Part shown: piece by piece, positions 14,387 through 21,434 of the stretch
Position numbering within the stretch: position 1 is the stretch's first letter
Layout of the letters: every line of letters begins with the position of its first letter
Virus record (IMG/VR): IMGVR_UViG_3300037071_000378
Location: 1 to 21,434 of that record
Reading direction: 5' to 3' (one strand)
DNA from: a virus
DNA length: 21,434 bases
Position numbers and translations under genes: made by a program
The notes under the pieces: generated by a model
What the model saw: only the letters and a program-made list of their open reading frames with translations
Databases searched by the model: none
Told to the model about the DNA's origin: nothing

Positions 14387-15806
14387 GATCGATCTCGCTC
14401 TTGAGGTGATATAGCGCCAGCGCGGTCTGCTCGCCGTCGGTGAGGCCCGGATCATCCGGCTGGGTCTGGTCGGCCGCCGGTGCCGCTGGCGCTGATGGTG
14501 CCGACGGGGCGACCGGCTGCTTATCCCAGGCCGACAGCGGCACGACTTGCGCCTGCAAGCGCGGCTCATCGCCCTCGGTCGCCTTGGCGTAGCCTTCGAG
14601 CGCCCGCGCCTCGTTCGGCGAATAGATGCCGCCAAGCACGCCTTTGGCGAGGCCATCAATCCGGTCCTTGAACGCACTACGCAACAATGCCCGCGTATCG
14701 TATTCGGTGTATTCCCGGCCGCGTCCGATCGAGTTGGCGTTAAGCCCGACGAAGGCGTCCAACGCCGTCTCAATGTGATTGATCAGCCAGCCCAACCCGG
14801 CCGCCAGCCATTCCGCCATCACCGCCTCGGCCGATTTCTGCGTCCCGGTATCGGATACCCCGAGCAGGATCGCCGGCACCCCGAACACCGCCGCGACCAT
14901 CTTGTCGTTCATCTTGCGCTGTTCGATTACCTGTTGATCTTCCGCGCTCATGGTCAATGGCTGGAACTTGAGGCCATGGGTCAAAATCGGCACGCCGCCA
15001 CCCGCCAGGTTTTGCGACGTTCTTTCCCAGCGCGCCTTGAGGTCGTTGACCGCCGCCTCGGTCATGTTCATGTCGGTGTAGATCAATCCCGCCGGCCGCA
15101 TGTTAGAGGCCGACTGCGTGAGAGAGGCATTGATCGCGGCGTTCTGGCCCTGCTCGACCGCCAGCGCTTGCAGCCAGGTCTCACCGATTAACGGATGCCT
15201 GGGGCAAGCCAATTTCACGTGAAACACATCTCTGGCCGGGATCACCAGCCGGCTTTGGCCCAGCAGCGAGTTGAATTCCAGCAACGGGTTTTGCCCGATC
15301 GAGTAGAAGATTTCAGAGAATGCCTGGCCCTGCACCCGGTACTCTTCGACCCGGCAGGCGCGCGGGTCGGTCCAATGCAGCGCCGTCACCTCGGCGCGAT
15401 CGTTGCGCTGTGCAATCCAATAGGAATTTCCGGTCAGCAATAGTGACCGGATCAGATGCACCAGAAAGTCTGATGGCGTCTGGTATGGGTTGGGCGCCCG
15501 TAGCAACCGCGCCAGTGCCGACGTTGTAATGTTCTCGGTGCCGCCGGTATCCAACTCTAACCGATGATAGCCCGGCAATTGCGCAATCGCGCGGATATAG
15601 GCCCAGACGCATGCCTCGACGATCGAGCTCGAGGGATAGCCGCACGGATCAATATCGCACTGCCAGAAATTCCACGGTGAACCGGCCGGGATCATGCCAC
15701 CGGCCACGGTATACGGCCCGGCGTGCCAATTGCCCTCGCCGGCCGGGTTGGCCTTCTGGCGCGGCGTGATCAGCCGCGCCAGCGATTGCATCAGGGCGTT
15801 GGCCAT
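14370..15806 (-). CDS. Portal protein, HK97 family
   Basis: This encodes the dodecameric portal at the capsid vertex through which DNA is packaged and ejected. The frame is open for 60 codons farther upstream, but those residues look like out-of-frame coding. ATG 15806 (MANALMQSLARL) overlaps the preceding stop by one base and gives 478 residues, a normal size for this family. Family signals are a conserved early segment (VWAYIRAIAQLPGY), the LLLTGNSYW motif, ARDVFHVK, the central KFQPLTMSAEDQQVIEQR region, FGVPAILLGV, and the closing NEARALEGYAKATEGDEP. The C-terminus carries an Ala/Pro/Ser-rich linker and a final helix. It lies downstream of the capsid gene, which is not the usual order. 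Confidence 0.93.
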   Translation of the reverse strand: MANALMQSLARLITPRQKANPAGEGNWHAGPYTVAGGMIPAGSPWNFWQCDIDPCGYPSSSIVEACVWAYIRAIAQLPGYHRLELDTGGTENITTSALARLLRAPNPYQTPSDFLVHLIRSLLLTGNSYWIAQRNDRAEVTALHWTDPRACRVEEYRVQGQAFSEIFYSIGQNPLLEFNSLLGQSRLVIPARDVFHVKLACPRHPLIGETWLQALAVEQGQNAAINASLTQSASNMRPAGLIYTDMNMTEAAVNDLKARWERTSQNLAGGGVPILTHGLKFQPLTMSAEDQQVIEQRKMNDKMVAAVFGVPAILLGVSDTGTQKSAEAVMAEWLAAGLGWLINHIETALDAFVGLNANSIGRGREYTEYDTRALLRSAFKDRIDGLAKGVLGGIYSPNEARALEGYAKATEGDEPRLQAQVVPLSAWDKQPVAPSAPSAPAAPAADQTQPDDPGLTDGEQTALALYHLKSEIDHVRAA

Positions 15807-16309
15807 TAACGCTTGCCGGCCGGTGCCGGCTTGTGCGGCTCGGCCGCCCGCGTCGCATAGCCACCTTGTTCCGATTGCGGCGTCATCGCGCGCCGTACCG
15901 GTGTGCCTTCCGGTGGCGGGGTTTCGTCCGGCTCTTTCTGCGCTTCCTCCCAGATACGATTGGCCCAGGCATGCGAGGCATCCCATGCCGCGGTGCGTTC
16001 CTCGCCGCTCAGTTCATCGTGCTGGTATTCCGCCTCGACCGGGTTGCGCGCCCAATGCTCATTGATCGCAGCCTGACCGTCGGCCGCCGTCACCGTCAGG
16101 TTCTGGCCGCGGTACGGTCCCATGATGCATTCAATCATCACGTTGCCTTCCGCGTTCGGCACCAGCGGCGCGTCGCGGGCGGCCTTCTTGCGATCGGCCT
16201 CGGCCTTTTCTTTTTGCTTGCGATCCTCTTCGGCTTGTTGGACCCGTTTTTGCTCGGCGTCGGCCGCCTGCCGGTTGCGTTCTTCGGCGGTTCGGTTGTC
16301 GTCTGCCAT
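15806..16309 (-). CDS. Hypothetical head-module protein with charged coiled-coil N-terminus, 167 aa
   Basis: The start is ATG 16309 with AAGGGA upstream. Residues 1-45 are almost all Ala, Glu, Lys, Arg and Gln and should form a long amphipathic helix or coiled coil. Residues from about 50 to 105 form a small domain around MIECIMGPYRGQNLTV. The rest is polar and Pro-rich (EPDETPPPEGTPVRR) and probably disordered. The stop shares one base with the portal start (TAATG). I do not recognise a family. The composition resembles phage scaffold-like or accessory head proteins, but the capsid already carries its own delta domain. Role unknown. Confidence 0.75.
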   Translation of the reverse strand: MADDNRTAEERNRQAADAEQKRVQQAEEDRKQKEKAEADRKKAARDAPLVPNAEGNVMIECIMGPYRGQNLTVTAADGQAAINEHWARNPVEAEYQHDELSGEERTAAWDASHAWANRIWEEAQKEPDETPPPEGTPVRRAMTPQSEQGGYATRAAEPHKPAPAGKR

Positions 16310-16323
16310 TGGATTTCCCTTTC

Positions 16324-16357
16324 AAAAAGGCTGCCCCCAGATAAACGATCCGAGGGC
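16324..16357 (-). terminator. Rho-independent terminator-like hairpin just after the capsid gene
   Basis: Read on the minus strand, GCCCTCGGAT pairs with ATCTGGGGGC (10 pairs, two of them G-U) across a five-base loop CGTTT, and AGCC then TTTTT follows. It begins 8 bases after the capsid stop codon and ends 15 bases before the next start, whose own ribosome binding site (AAGGGA) lies just beyond the T-run. It should lower transcription of the portal and later genes relative to the capsid, or act as a 3' mRNA stabiliser. Confidence 0.7.
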
Positions 16358-16364
16358 TTTGGTT

Positions 16365-18368
16365 TCACCAGGAGACGCTCGCAATCGTCTGCACCATACC
16401 AGTACGGCGCATCACCCACGCGAGGTAGAGCGACATGCGGATGGCTACCGCGTCGGTCTGGAACAGCGAGCGCATCGGCGCCGCTACCACGTTCGGCGAA
16501 CCGGTAGTGCCCAATGCCAGCGGCGTCGTATCTTCCTCATGCAGCGTCGCATCGGTCGATACCGCAAACCGCGGCGCGTCGCCTTGGGCGGTAGCAAAAT
16601 CCGCCGCGTCGACCGCGATCACCCTCCCCGCCGGACAAGTCGCCGAGACGATCACCCGGCTGTTGAACTTTGCCGCCGCCGCCTGCGCGCTATCAAACAG
16701 GAAATCGCCGGTTGTGGTCTGCACCACGCCCATGGAAATCGCCTGCGCCGGGTTGACGATCAGCACGATATTACGACCGCCACCGGCGGCAATGATCGCC
16801 GCCACCAGCGCCTTGAGGTCGGCCACCATCGCAGCACTTGCCGGCGTCAGCACCGAGGCCGTAATCGGCGTCACACCATTCAGCAACCCGGCCGGACGGA
16901 CGCCGGCCGAGGCCGCCACCGCGTCGATCAGGTAGGTATCGAGCGCAATCGAGGTGTCGTCGCTCATCGCCTGGCGAATGATCTGCTCAATCGATTGGGC
17001 GCTATAGGTGGCCATTTCTTCCGTAAATGTCGAGATGACCGAAAGCTTGGTTGGCGAGAGACTTACCGTGGTGAAGCTGGCCCTGCGAACCGGCTTGGGC
17101 GCCCCTTCCGCAACCCAGTTGCCGGCCAGCGTCGGGGTTGCCGCGCGCACCGGGATTTTCAACACACCCGCATTGCCGAATGTGTACTTCACGCCGGCGG
17201 CTGCCAGCGGCAGATAGATGCTGTCGGGGATCAGCCGATCGAGGAACGGCTGAGTATCGGTCTGGATTAATTCCGCGGCCCAGGTCGCCACCGTGGTATT
17301 CGCGGGATTGACCGCGGCGCGTAGCACCTGCTGGGTAAGTTCGCTGTGAGTGCCGCCGGTGTACATACCGCGCAGCGTCTGGCCGAGGTCTTGATCGTGC
17401 GACGCCTGCGCTTTGGCCCAGGCCGCGATGGCCCGGAATTGGTGATCCGAATAGGTCAGATGCTTGCGCGGCGCGGCCGGCAGCGTCACCCGTTCCGGCA
17501 TCGGCTCGGTTCTGGCCGGCTGCGGCGCCAAAATCTGGCCATCGAGGGCCGGCGCCGGCTTGGTCGCGACCGTGCGGGTTTCGCTACTGCCAATCAAGTC
17601 GCGCTCGGCCTGCTGCTCGCTTTCGAGCACGATCCGCGCGGCCTTGAGTTGCACCGGCAGTTCGTCGCGGTAGCGTTTGGTTTCTTCCTCGGTGAGGTCG
17701 AGCTTGCCGGCGAGTTCCTCGTAGGAAGCCCGGATAGCGTTGACGTTCTGTTGTGCGTTCTGGATTTTCGTGGCGATGGTTTCTGCGATGGACATGGTCG
17801 AACCCCTTGAGGGATCGAGAGCGGGAGCGGCAGGCTTGCCATGAAACGCACGGTCGATTGCGGGCTGTTCGGTTGCAGGCTTGCGGAACACCTCGGCAAT
17901 CACTTCGCGCGGATAGTCCTTGGCGATTGCCAAGGCATTCGGGTTTGCCGGCACACTGACCAGCGAACATTCCAACAGGTCACTTTTCTTGAAGCGGAAC
18001 GGCCCGAAATTCTTATCGGCGTCCTTGGTCAGCGGCTCGGTTTCCAGCGGCCGGAAACCAACCGACACCGCGCGCAATATCTTTTGCGCGTGCAACGCGC
18101 GGATGTAATCGACAAAGGGTGACGTTCCCGCCTCGGCTAGTTCCAGGTCGCCGAGCAGTTGATCGCCCTTGATCTGGACGTTCGCCCATTTGCCGATCAC
18201 CTGATCCTTGTCATGGTTGAACAGCGCGATCGGATGGTTCTTGAAATGGGCGAGCTGCCAGCCCTTGGCATCGACCACGTCGCCCATCCGGTCAATCGAG
18301 TTATCGGACATGACAAAGCGGTTCGGCTCACCGCCGGGCGGCGGTGCCGATTTGACGGCATAACGCAT
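16365..18368 (-). CDS. HK97-family prohead protease fused to major capsid protein
   Basis: This single 667-residue frame carries two head functions. Residues 1 to about 165 are an HK97-type prohead serine protease: the probable catalytic His is H45 in FKNHPIALFNHD, the probable catalytic Ser is S102 in LRAVSVGF, and a LECSLVSVPANPNA motif follows at about 131-145. Residues 192 to about 265 are a charged coiled coil like the delta (scaffold) domain of HK97-fold capsids. Residues from about 300 to 667 are the capsid itself, with the N-arm region near 370-430 and typical A-domain segments (ALDTYLIDAVAASAGVRPAGLLNG at about 475-498, and LIVNPAQA). The start ATG 18368 is preceded by AAGGAA. An internal ATG at 17795 has a good ribosome binding site (separate entry), so a free capsid form is likely too. 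The protease would cleave the delta domain during maturation. Confidence 0.92.
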   Translation of the reverse strand: MRYAVKSAPPPGGEPNRFVMSDNSIDRMGDVVDAKGWQLAHFKNHPIALFNHDKDQVIGKWANVQIKGDQLLGDLELAEAGTSPFVDYIRALHAQKILRAVSVGFRPLETEPLTKDADKNFGPFRFKKSDLLECSLVSVPANPNALAIAKDYPREVIAEVFRKPATEQPAIDRAFHGKPAAPALDPSRGSTMSIAETIATKIQNAQQNVNAIRASYEELAGKLDLTEEETKRYRDELPVQLKAARIVLESEQQAERDLIGSSETRTVATKPAPALDGQILAPQPARTEPMPERVTLPAAPRKHLTYSDHQFRAIAAWAKAQASHDQDLGQTLRGMYTGGTHSELTQQVLRAAVNPANTTVATWAAELIQTDTQPFLDRLIPDSIYLPLAAAGVKYTFGNAGVLKIPVRAATPTLAGNWVAEGAPKPVRRASFTTVSLSPTKLSVISTFTEEMATYSAQSIEQIIRQAMSDDTSIALDTYLIDAVAASAGVRPAGLLNGVTPITASVLTPASAAMVADLKALVAAIIAAGGGRNIVLIVNPAQAISMGVVQTTTGDFLFDSAQAAAAKFNSRVIVSATCPAGRVIAVDAADFATAQGDAPRFAVSTDATLHEEDTTPLALGTTGSPNVVAAPMRSLFQTDAVAIRMSLYLAWVMRRTGMVQTIASVSW
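17793..17808 (-). promoter_or_regulatory. Internal ribosome binding site and start for a separate capsid product
   Basis: On the minus strand AAGGGG (17808-17803) is followed by seven bases and ATG (17795-17793), in frame at residue 192 of the fusion. This spacing is close to ideal. Initiation here would yield a 476-residue protein beginning MSIAETIATK, exactly where the delta-domain coiled coil starts, so the capsid could be made in excess over the full-length protease-capsid polyprotein. This parallels nested head genes such as lambda C/Nu3. The site is seen in the sequence; its use is inferred. Confidence 0.55.
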
Positions 18369-18384
18369 AATGATTTTCCTTCGA

Positions 18385-18726
18385 CTATGCCGCCCACGGG
18401 TCGGCGCTAATCCAGTTCAAGCCATGCGACAGCGTCGAGGTGACGCCGCCGGATACAATGCGGATCATGTCGGTATAGCGGCCCTCGGCGAGGTCGGTAG
18501 TCTTGACCGCCGGCACTTGGATCGCGCAGCGTCCGGCCGGGCCATCGATCACCACGATCGCGATATCAGCTTCGGTCAGCACGGTTTCGCCTAGCTCCGT
18601 CACCAGTGACCAGCGTACATCTGGCGTCCCTGACAGATTGAACGGGGCGCCGGCATAGTCGAGCAGGGTGGCGTTGATCTGCCAATCGTCGCCGGCAGTC
18701 CAATAATAATCCTCATGCGTCGACAT
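18385..18726 (-). CDS. Small BppU/Ig-like phage protein, 113 aa
   Basis: The start is ATG 18726 with GAGGGAA a few bases upstream. The 113 residues contain alternating strands typical of an Ig-like or BppU N-terminal-like fold: a W-rich opening (YYWTAGDDW), a polar strand with NLSGTPDVRWSLV, an acidic central loop, and a final T-x-x-L-x-x-G-R-Y motif followed by a strand. In the BppU family this fold is found in baseplate or fibre-attachment proteins. Its stop lies 16 bases before the protease-capsid start. The fold call comes from pattern recognition only and should be treated as moderate; attachment of the repeat protein encoded just upstream is a reasonable guess. Confidence 0.7.
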   Translation of the reverse strand: MSTHEDYYWTAGDDWQINATLLDYAGAPFNLSGTPDVRWSLVTELGETVLTEADIAIVVIDGPAGRCAIQVPAVKTTDLAEGRYTDMIRIVSGGVTSTLSHGLNWISADPWAA

Positions 18727-18735
18727 CGCGTTCCC

Positions 18736-20151
18736 TCACGGTCGATATTGCGCAATGAACCCCGGCGCCTTGCCGTCATCGCTTTGCTGCGCGACCAGGC
18801 CCGGCACCGGCGATTGCTGCGCCACCAGGCCCTTGATCTGGTTGACCTTGGCGCTTGAAAAGTGCGCGGTGTCGGCGGTTTCCGTTGCCGCCAGAATGCC
18901 GATCACGGCGCCAACGCCGGCGAACGCTGCGGTATCCTTGGCCTCGGTCGCGGCTAAGGTGCCGGTGATGACGTCAAAGATCGCGCCGGTAAAGACGGCG
19001 GTGTCCTTGGCTTCCGTTGCGGCCAGCGTTCCGGCCACGCCGGTGACCGCGCCGGCAAAGGCCGCGTTGTCCGCGGTCTCAACCGCCGCCAGATTGGCGT
19101 TGATGCCGGCGCCGATGATGCCGCCAACAAACGCCGCAGTGTCGGCGGTCTCGCTTGCCGCTAAGGTGCCGGTCGCAATAATCGCCGCGTTGAAGGCGGC
19201 GGTGTCTTTGGCTTCCGTTGCGGCTAAGGTACCGGTTGCAACGATCGCCGCATTGAAGGCCGCCGCATCAGCGGTTTCCGTTGCCGCCAGCGTGCCGACC
19301 AGACCAGCGTCGCCAACGAATGCCGCGCCGTCAGCGGTTTCAACAGCGGCAAAAGTGCCGGTGACATCGGCCGGCGCACCCGACGAAACCAGATAGACGC
19401 GCTTGCTAGTCGGATACCAGAACGACCACGGGTCCTCGGCCCAGCGCAGCAGTTGTTGCCGCGTCAGGAATGACGGTGCGAACATTGCGGCGGCTATGTA
19501 TCCGTGGAGGCTCTGAAAACCTGACGGCGTATTGCCGACCATATAAGTGCCGTCAGATGCAGCGGCCGGTCCGGTCGATACCTGTGTGGTGGCTGTTGTG
19601 GTGATAGCGCCGGTCAGTAAATTCTTGATCGCCGAATGAAAGATGTAATTTGCGCCGCTCTGGATCGCGCTAGCGGCGATGAAATACGGCGTGTTGGCCG
19701 CATAAGCGAGGCCCGGCGTACCCAAGGTACTGCCGCCGCCGTTGAAAGTAAAACTGATTTGGCTGCTGCTGCTATGTCCGAAATAGAACCCCTTTCCCGT
19801 TGTCCCGGTATTGCTTAATAGATAAAAATTACCGCCTATCGAGGTATGCTGAACAATCCCGGCAACCGTGAACGCCGTATCGTTCGCGGCAAGATTTCCG
19901 GCAAACGTCGCCGACTTATTGCCACTGTCACATAGCAGCCCCGGCCCGATAGCTCCAATGATGCCGGATGTTGGCGAGGTATTGAGCGTGCCCCGCGCGC
20001 CGTTAACGAGGTTAGCAAATCCGTTATTGGACGCGACACCGGCAAACCCGTGACCGGATACGATGCCCTGCGCCGCCGGATGTGTCGGGTCAAACCCCGG
20101 CGTCGCACCCGCTGGATAGATGAGCTTGTTGCGAACCGGGATCAGGGGCAT
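18736..20151 (-). CDS. Probable virion surface protein: beta-sandwich-like N-domain plus Ala-rich tandem repeats
   Basis: This is a 471-residue protein starting at ATG 20151. Residues 1 to about 255 look like a concanavalin/LamG-type beta domain, with many short Gly/Ser/Thr strands. The boundary segment around residues 235-255 (LLRWAEDPWSFWYPTSKRVY) resembles one seen at the end of such domains in phage proteins. Residues 264-435 hold about eight imperfect repeats of 20-24 residues, each carrying E-T/A-x-D-x-A-x-F after a GTLAA-like lead. The C-terminus has two GLVAQQS units and a related GFIAQYR. The N-terminal half may bind a glycan while the repeats form a stalk; that is inference. It sits two genes upstream of the protease-capsid gene, so a head-fibre role is as possible as a tail-fibre role. 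Confidence 0.75.
   Translation of the reverse strand: MPLIPVRNKLIYPAGATPGFDPTHPAAQGIVSGHGFAGVASNNGFANLVNGARGTLNTSPTSGIIGAIGPGLLCDSGNKSATFAGNLAANDTAFTVAGIVQHTSIGGNFYLLSNTGTTGKGFYFGHSSSSQISFTFNGGGSTLGTPGLAYAANTPYFIAASAIQSGANYIFHSAIKNLLTGAITTTATTQVSTGPAAASDGTYMVGNTPSGFQSLHGYIAAAMFAPSFLTRQQLLRWAEDPWSFWYPTSKRVYLVSSGAPADVTGTFAAVETADGAAFVGDAGLVGTLAATETADAAAFNAAIVATGTLAATEAKDTAAFNAAIIATGTLAASETADTAAFVGGIIGAGINANLAAVETADNAAFAGAVTGVAGTLAATEAKDTAVFTGAIFDVITGTLAATEAKDTAAFAGVGAVIGILAATETADTAHFSSAKVNQIKGLVAQQSPVPGLVAQQSDDGKAPGFIAQYRP
18847..19362 (-). repeat. Imperfect tandem repeat, about eight units of 60-72 bp inside the 471-aa protein gene
   Basis: The repeats encode residues 264-435. Each unit has the form (G)TLAATE-x-x-D-x-A-x-F followed by a variable linker of 6-12 residues. 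GAAACGGAAGCC-like and GTGTCC/GGTATC-like segments recur at the DNA level, but synonymous differences are frequent, so units have diverged at the third codon position. The opposite strand also stays open across much of the array because of the Ala-rich coding; I treat that frame as a shadow. Confidence 0.75.
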
Positions 20152-20162
20152 TCACTGCCCGA

Positions 20163-20630
20163 TCAAGCGTAAGTATCTGCTACGGGGAGCACGCTGATGA
20201 TGTGGCTGTTGGCGGAAGTGGTCGCACCGGTATTGTTCTGTAGATAGAATTTATGCGTCAGATACGGCAGCGGCACCAGCGGCGAATAGTAACGCCCGGC
20301 CGCAATGGTCGCGGTCGGCAGCGCAATGATGAAATCCGGCGCGCGGCCCAGCGCCGCCGAGTTGGTGGCTTCGTAGGTGGTGCCACCATCCCGGCTCAAC
20401 AGATACCAGCCCGAGATGCAGCCGCCGGCCGAGACCGCCCAACCCGTTGACACCACATTCAATTCAATGAAGCCCTGCGCCGCGTTGTTGTAACTCGACT
20501 GACTGAGCACCGTGGCCGAGGTGGCGAGCCCGGCGTTAGCCAAGCCAGACAGTTCGGTCGAGGCATTGGCAGCGACCGGCGCCGAGGTGAGTAGGCCGGA
20601 GGTGCCGGCGGTGTGAATGAAGTTTGCCAT
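20163..20630 (-). CDS. Hypothetical phage structural-type protein, 155 aa
   Basis: The start is ATG 20630, coupled by TAATG to the gene before it. The product is rich in Ala, Thr, Ser and Gly with few charged residues, as expected for a beta-sandwich virion protein. Its C-terminal part has alternating hydrophobic and polar residues around LPTATIAAGRYYSPLVPLP and YLQNNTGATTSA, a pattern I associate with small beta-structured proteins of alphaproteobacterial phages. No catalytic motif is visible. The next gene begins 11 bases after its stop. A virion surface or decoration role is plausible but inferred from composition and position only. Confidence 0.65.
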   Translation of the reverse strand: MANFIHTAGTSGLLTSAPVAANASTELSGLANAGLATSATVLSQSSYNNAAQGFIELNVVSTGWAVSAGGCISGWYLLSRDGGTTYEATNSAALGRAPDFIIALPTATIAAGRYYSPLVPLPYLTHKFYLQNNTGATTSANSHIISVLPVADTYA

Positions 20631-21064
20631 TATGTCAGCCCCGCCATTTGGAGGTCATCGTGTGACACCGGCGACGATAGCCCGCCGCCACCATTGGCGA
20701 CCGGCGCCTGCCACCACGGCATGACGACCGCCTTGGCCAGTGCGGTCAGCGCGGTGATGGTCTTTCCGGTGGTGCCGAAATAATCAACGATCATGCCGGC
20801 GACCATGTGTGAGACTTGCGCGCTGCCGCCGAGCAATGGGCCAACCACCGCGCACAGCCGCAGCACGTTGGCTTGCTTCTCGACCGGGGTCAGCGCCTTG
20901 AACTCGGCATAATCGATGCAGTTCAACAGCGCGTCGCCGGTAGTATAGAACGAGGTCGGGATTTGCCCGGTCACCACCTCGGCATTGATCCACGTCAGTT
21001 TCGCATCGGTGGTGCCGGCCGGCGCGGTCGCCCATTTGGCGATCAAGGCGTCATAATAGGCCAT
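20630..21064 (-). CDS. Hypothetical phage protein, 144 aa
   Basis: This is an uninterrupted 144-residue frame starting at ATG 21064, preceded by AAGG about 8 bases upstream. Its stop TAA shares one base with the next start (TAATG), which suggests coupled translation. The N-terminal half is helical and soluble-looking. A Gly-rich segment (NGGGGLSSPVSHDD) precedes the C-terminus. There is no signal peptide or clear membrane segment, although residues 85-125 are Ala/Val/Leu-rich. I do not recognise a domain. Its place among virion-type genes ahead of the capsid gene suggests a structural or assembly accessory, with no direct evidence. Confidence 0.7.
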   Translation of the reverse strand: MAYYDALIAKWATAPAGTTDAKLTWINAEVVTGQIPTSFYTTGDALLNCIDYAEFKALTPVEKQANVLRLCAVVGPLLGGSAQVSHMVAGMIVDYFGTTGKTITALTALAKAVVMPWWQAPVANGGGGLSSPVSHDDLQMAGLT

Positions 21065-21074
21065 CGAATTTACC

Positions 21075-21434
21075 TTATGCGGCGTGGGTGATCGTTCCGC
21101 TACTGATCGTGACGGTCTGCCCGTTGGTGATCGAGAGGGAATTCAGCACCACGTCGGAGGCCGAGGTGCCTACGGTCAGATTGTTGACGATCACAACGCC
21201 GCCGCCGTCCTTGATCCGCGCGACCGCCGCAGTCTGGGTGCCGGCGCCCGAGGCGGTGCCGGATTTCGGAACGCCGAGCAGGGTCAGTGCGGTCGACGGG
21301 CTGGTGCCGCCGCGAGAAAATGACGGTTTGGAAAGCGTGATGATCACCAGCACCGCCGCATAGGCCGCGGTGCAAATCTCCATCGTGGCCGGCGAGGCGT
21401 TGTTGTCGATCCGCGCTAACGTCGCATCGAGCCG
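21075..21434 (-). CDS. Phage protein, 5' end cut by window edge
   Basis: The reading frame is open to the window edge, with 17 sense codons before the first ATG (21383), and stops with TAA at 21075. The upstream residues (RLDATLARIDNNASPAT) run smoothly into the ATG-initiated part, so I read this as the C-terminal part of a longer protein rather than a gene starting at 21383. The visible 119 residues have a short hydrophobic stretch (AAVLVIITL) and then a Gly/Ser/Thr-rich, beta-prone tail. I cannot assign a family. It leads a tight row of minus-strand genes and the next one starts 10 bases after its stop. Context suggests a structural or accessory role; that is inference. A start at 21383, giving 102 residues, is not excluded. 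Confidence 0.6.
   Translation of the reverse strand, partial: RLDATLARIDNNASPATMEICTAAYAAVLVIITLSKPSFSRGGTSPSTALTLLGVPKSGTASGAGTQTAAVARIKDGGGVVIVNNLTVGTSASDVVLNSLSITNGQTVTISSGTITHAA

Noticed and set aside
15807-15986. Sixty-codon upstream extension of the portal frame
   Set aside because: It overlaps the 167-aa gene, reads as biased Arg/Ala/Gly sequence, and the ATG at 15806 gives a normal portal N-terminus coupled by TAATG.
18847-19362. Repeat array considered as CRISPR
   Set aside because: Units are imperfect, in frame and coding, with no constant repeat and unique spacer pattern, and no cas genes occur in the window.
18755-19396. Plus-strand frame of 213 residues, Ala/Val/Ser-rich
   Set aside because: It is the reverse-complement shadow of the Ala-rich repeat array in the minus-strand 471-aa protein, with no ribosome binding site of its own.
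1-21434. Gene transfer agent rather than phage
   Set aside because: The presence of a beta-helix spike, fibre genes, a collagen-like protein, holin candidates and a polysaccharide lyase is more typical of a phage. The tail resemblance alone does not decide it, and the terminase and capsid-size evidence needed to do so is outside the window.

Overview
This window is one continuous block of tailed-phage (siphovirus-type) structural and lysis genes. Every credible gene lies on the minus strand, so transcription runs from position 21434 down to position 1. The sequence is GC-rich. The tail-assembly, distal-tail and tip proteins resemble those of phages and prophages of Hyphomicrobiales (Bradyrhizobium/Rhizobium-type Alphaproteobacteria), and the tail module partly parallels alphaproteobacterial gene transfer agents. 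No terminase, integrase, repressor, replication gene or bacterial gene is present, so prophage and free virus cannot be told apart. Both ends cut a gene: the one at 21434 lacks its 5' end and the one at 1 lacks its 3' end.

Layout in transcription order. (1) 21434-18385: five genes of uncertain but structural-looking function, including a 471-residue protein with an Ala-rich tandem repeat region and a small BppU/Ig-like protein. (2) 18368-16365: an HK97-type prohead protease fused to the major capsid protein, with a good internal ribosome binding site before the capsid half and a hairpin terminator just after the gene. (3) 16309-11736: a charged 167-residue protein, portal, a collagen-like protein with a carbohydrate-binding-like insert, head-tail connector, a 79-residue protein, a possible decoration protein, head-tail adaptor and tail terminator. 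A second hairpin terminator follows. (4) 11667-8258: tail tube, tail assembly chaperone with a -1 frameshift site, HK97 gp10-like protein and tape measure. (5) 8261-4900: distal tail-like protein, a second tip-associated protein, a DUF6950/NlpC-like protein and a tip protein. (6) 4903-2177: a fibre-like protein and a beta-helix tail spike. (7) 2180-1: lysis and surface genes, namely a TM plus coiled-coil protein, a FlbD-like protein, an amidase fused to an RlpA-like domain, a two-TM protein and the start of a probable polysaccharide lyase.

Genes are packed with ATGA, GTGA or TAATG overlaps, which implies translational coupling. Only two gaps exceed 50 bases and both hold a terminator-like hairpin. 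Several starts were moved from the longest open frame to an internal ATG or GTG that fits the neighbouring stop codon.

The points most worth a second look are the protease-capsid fusion with an internal start, capsid upstream of portal, the frameshifted chaperone, the two internal terminators, the amidase/RlpA-like fusion and the probable polysaccharide lyase at the left edge. I found no CRISPR array, tRNA, rRNA, insertion sequence or defence system.
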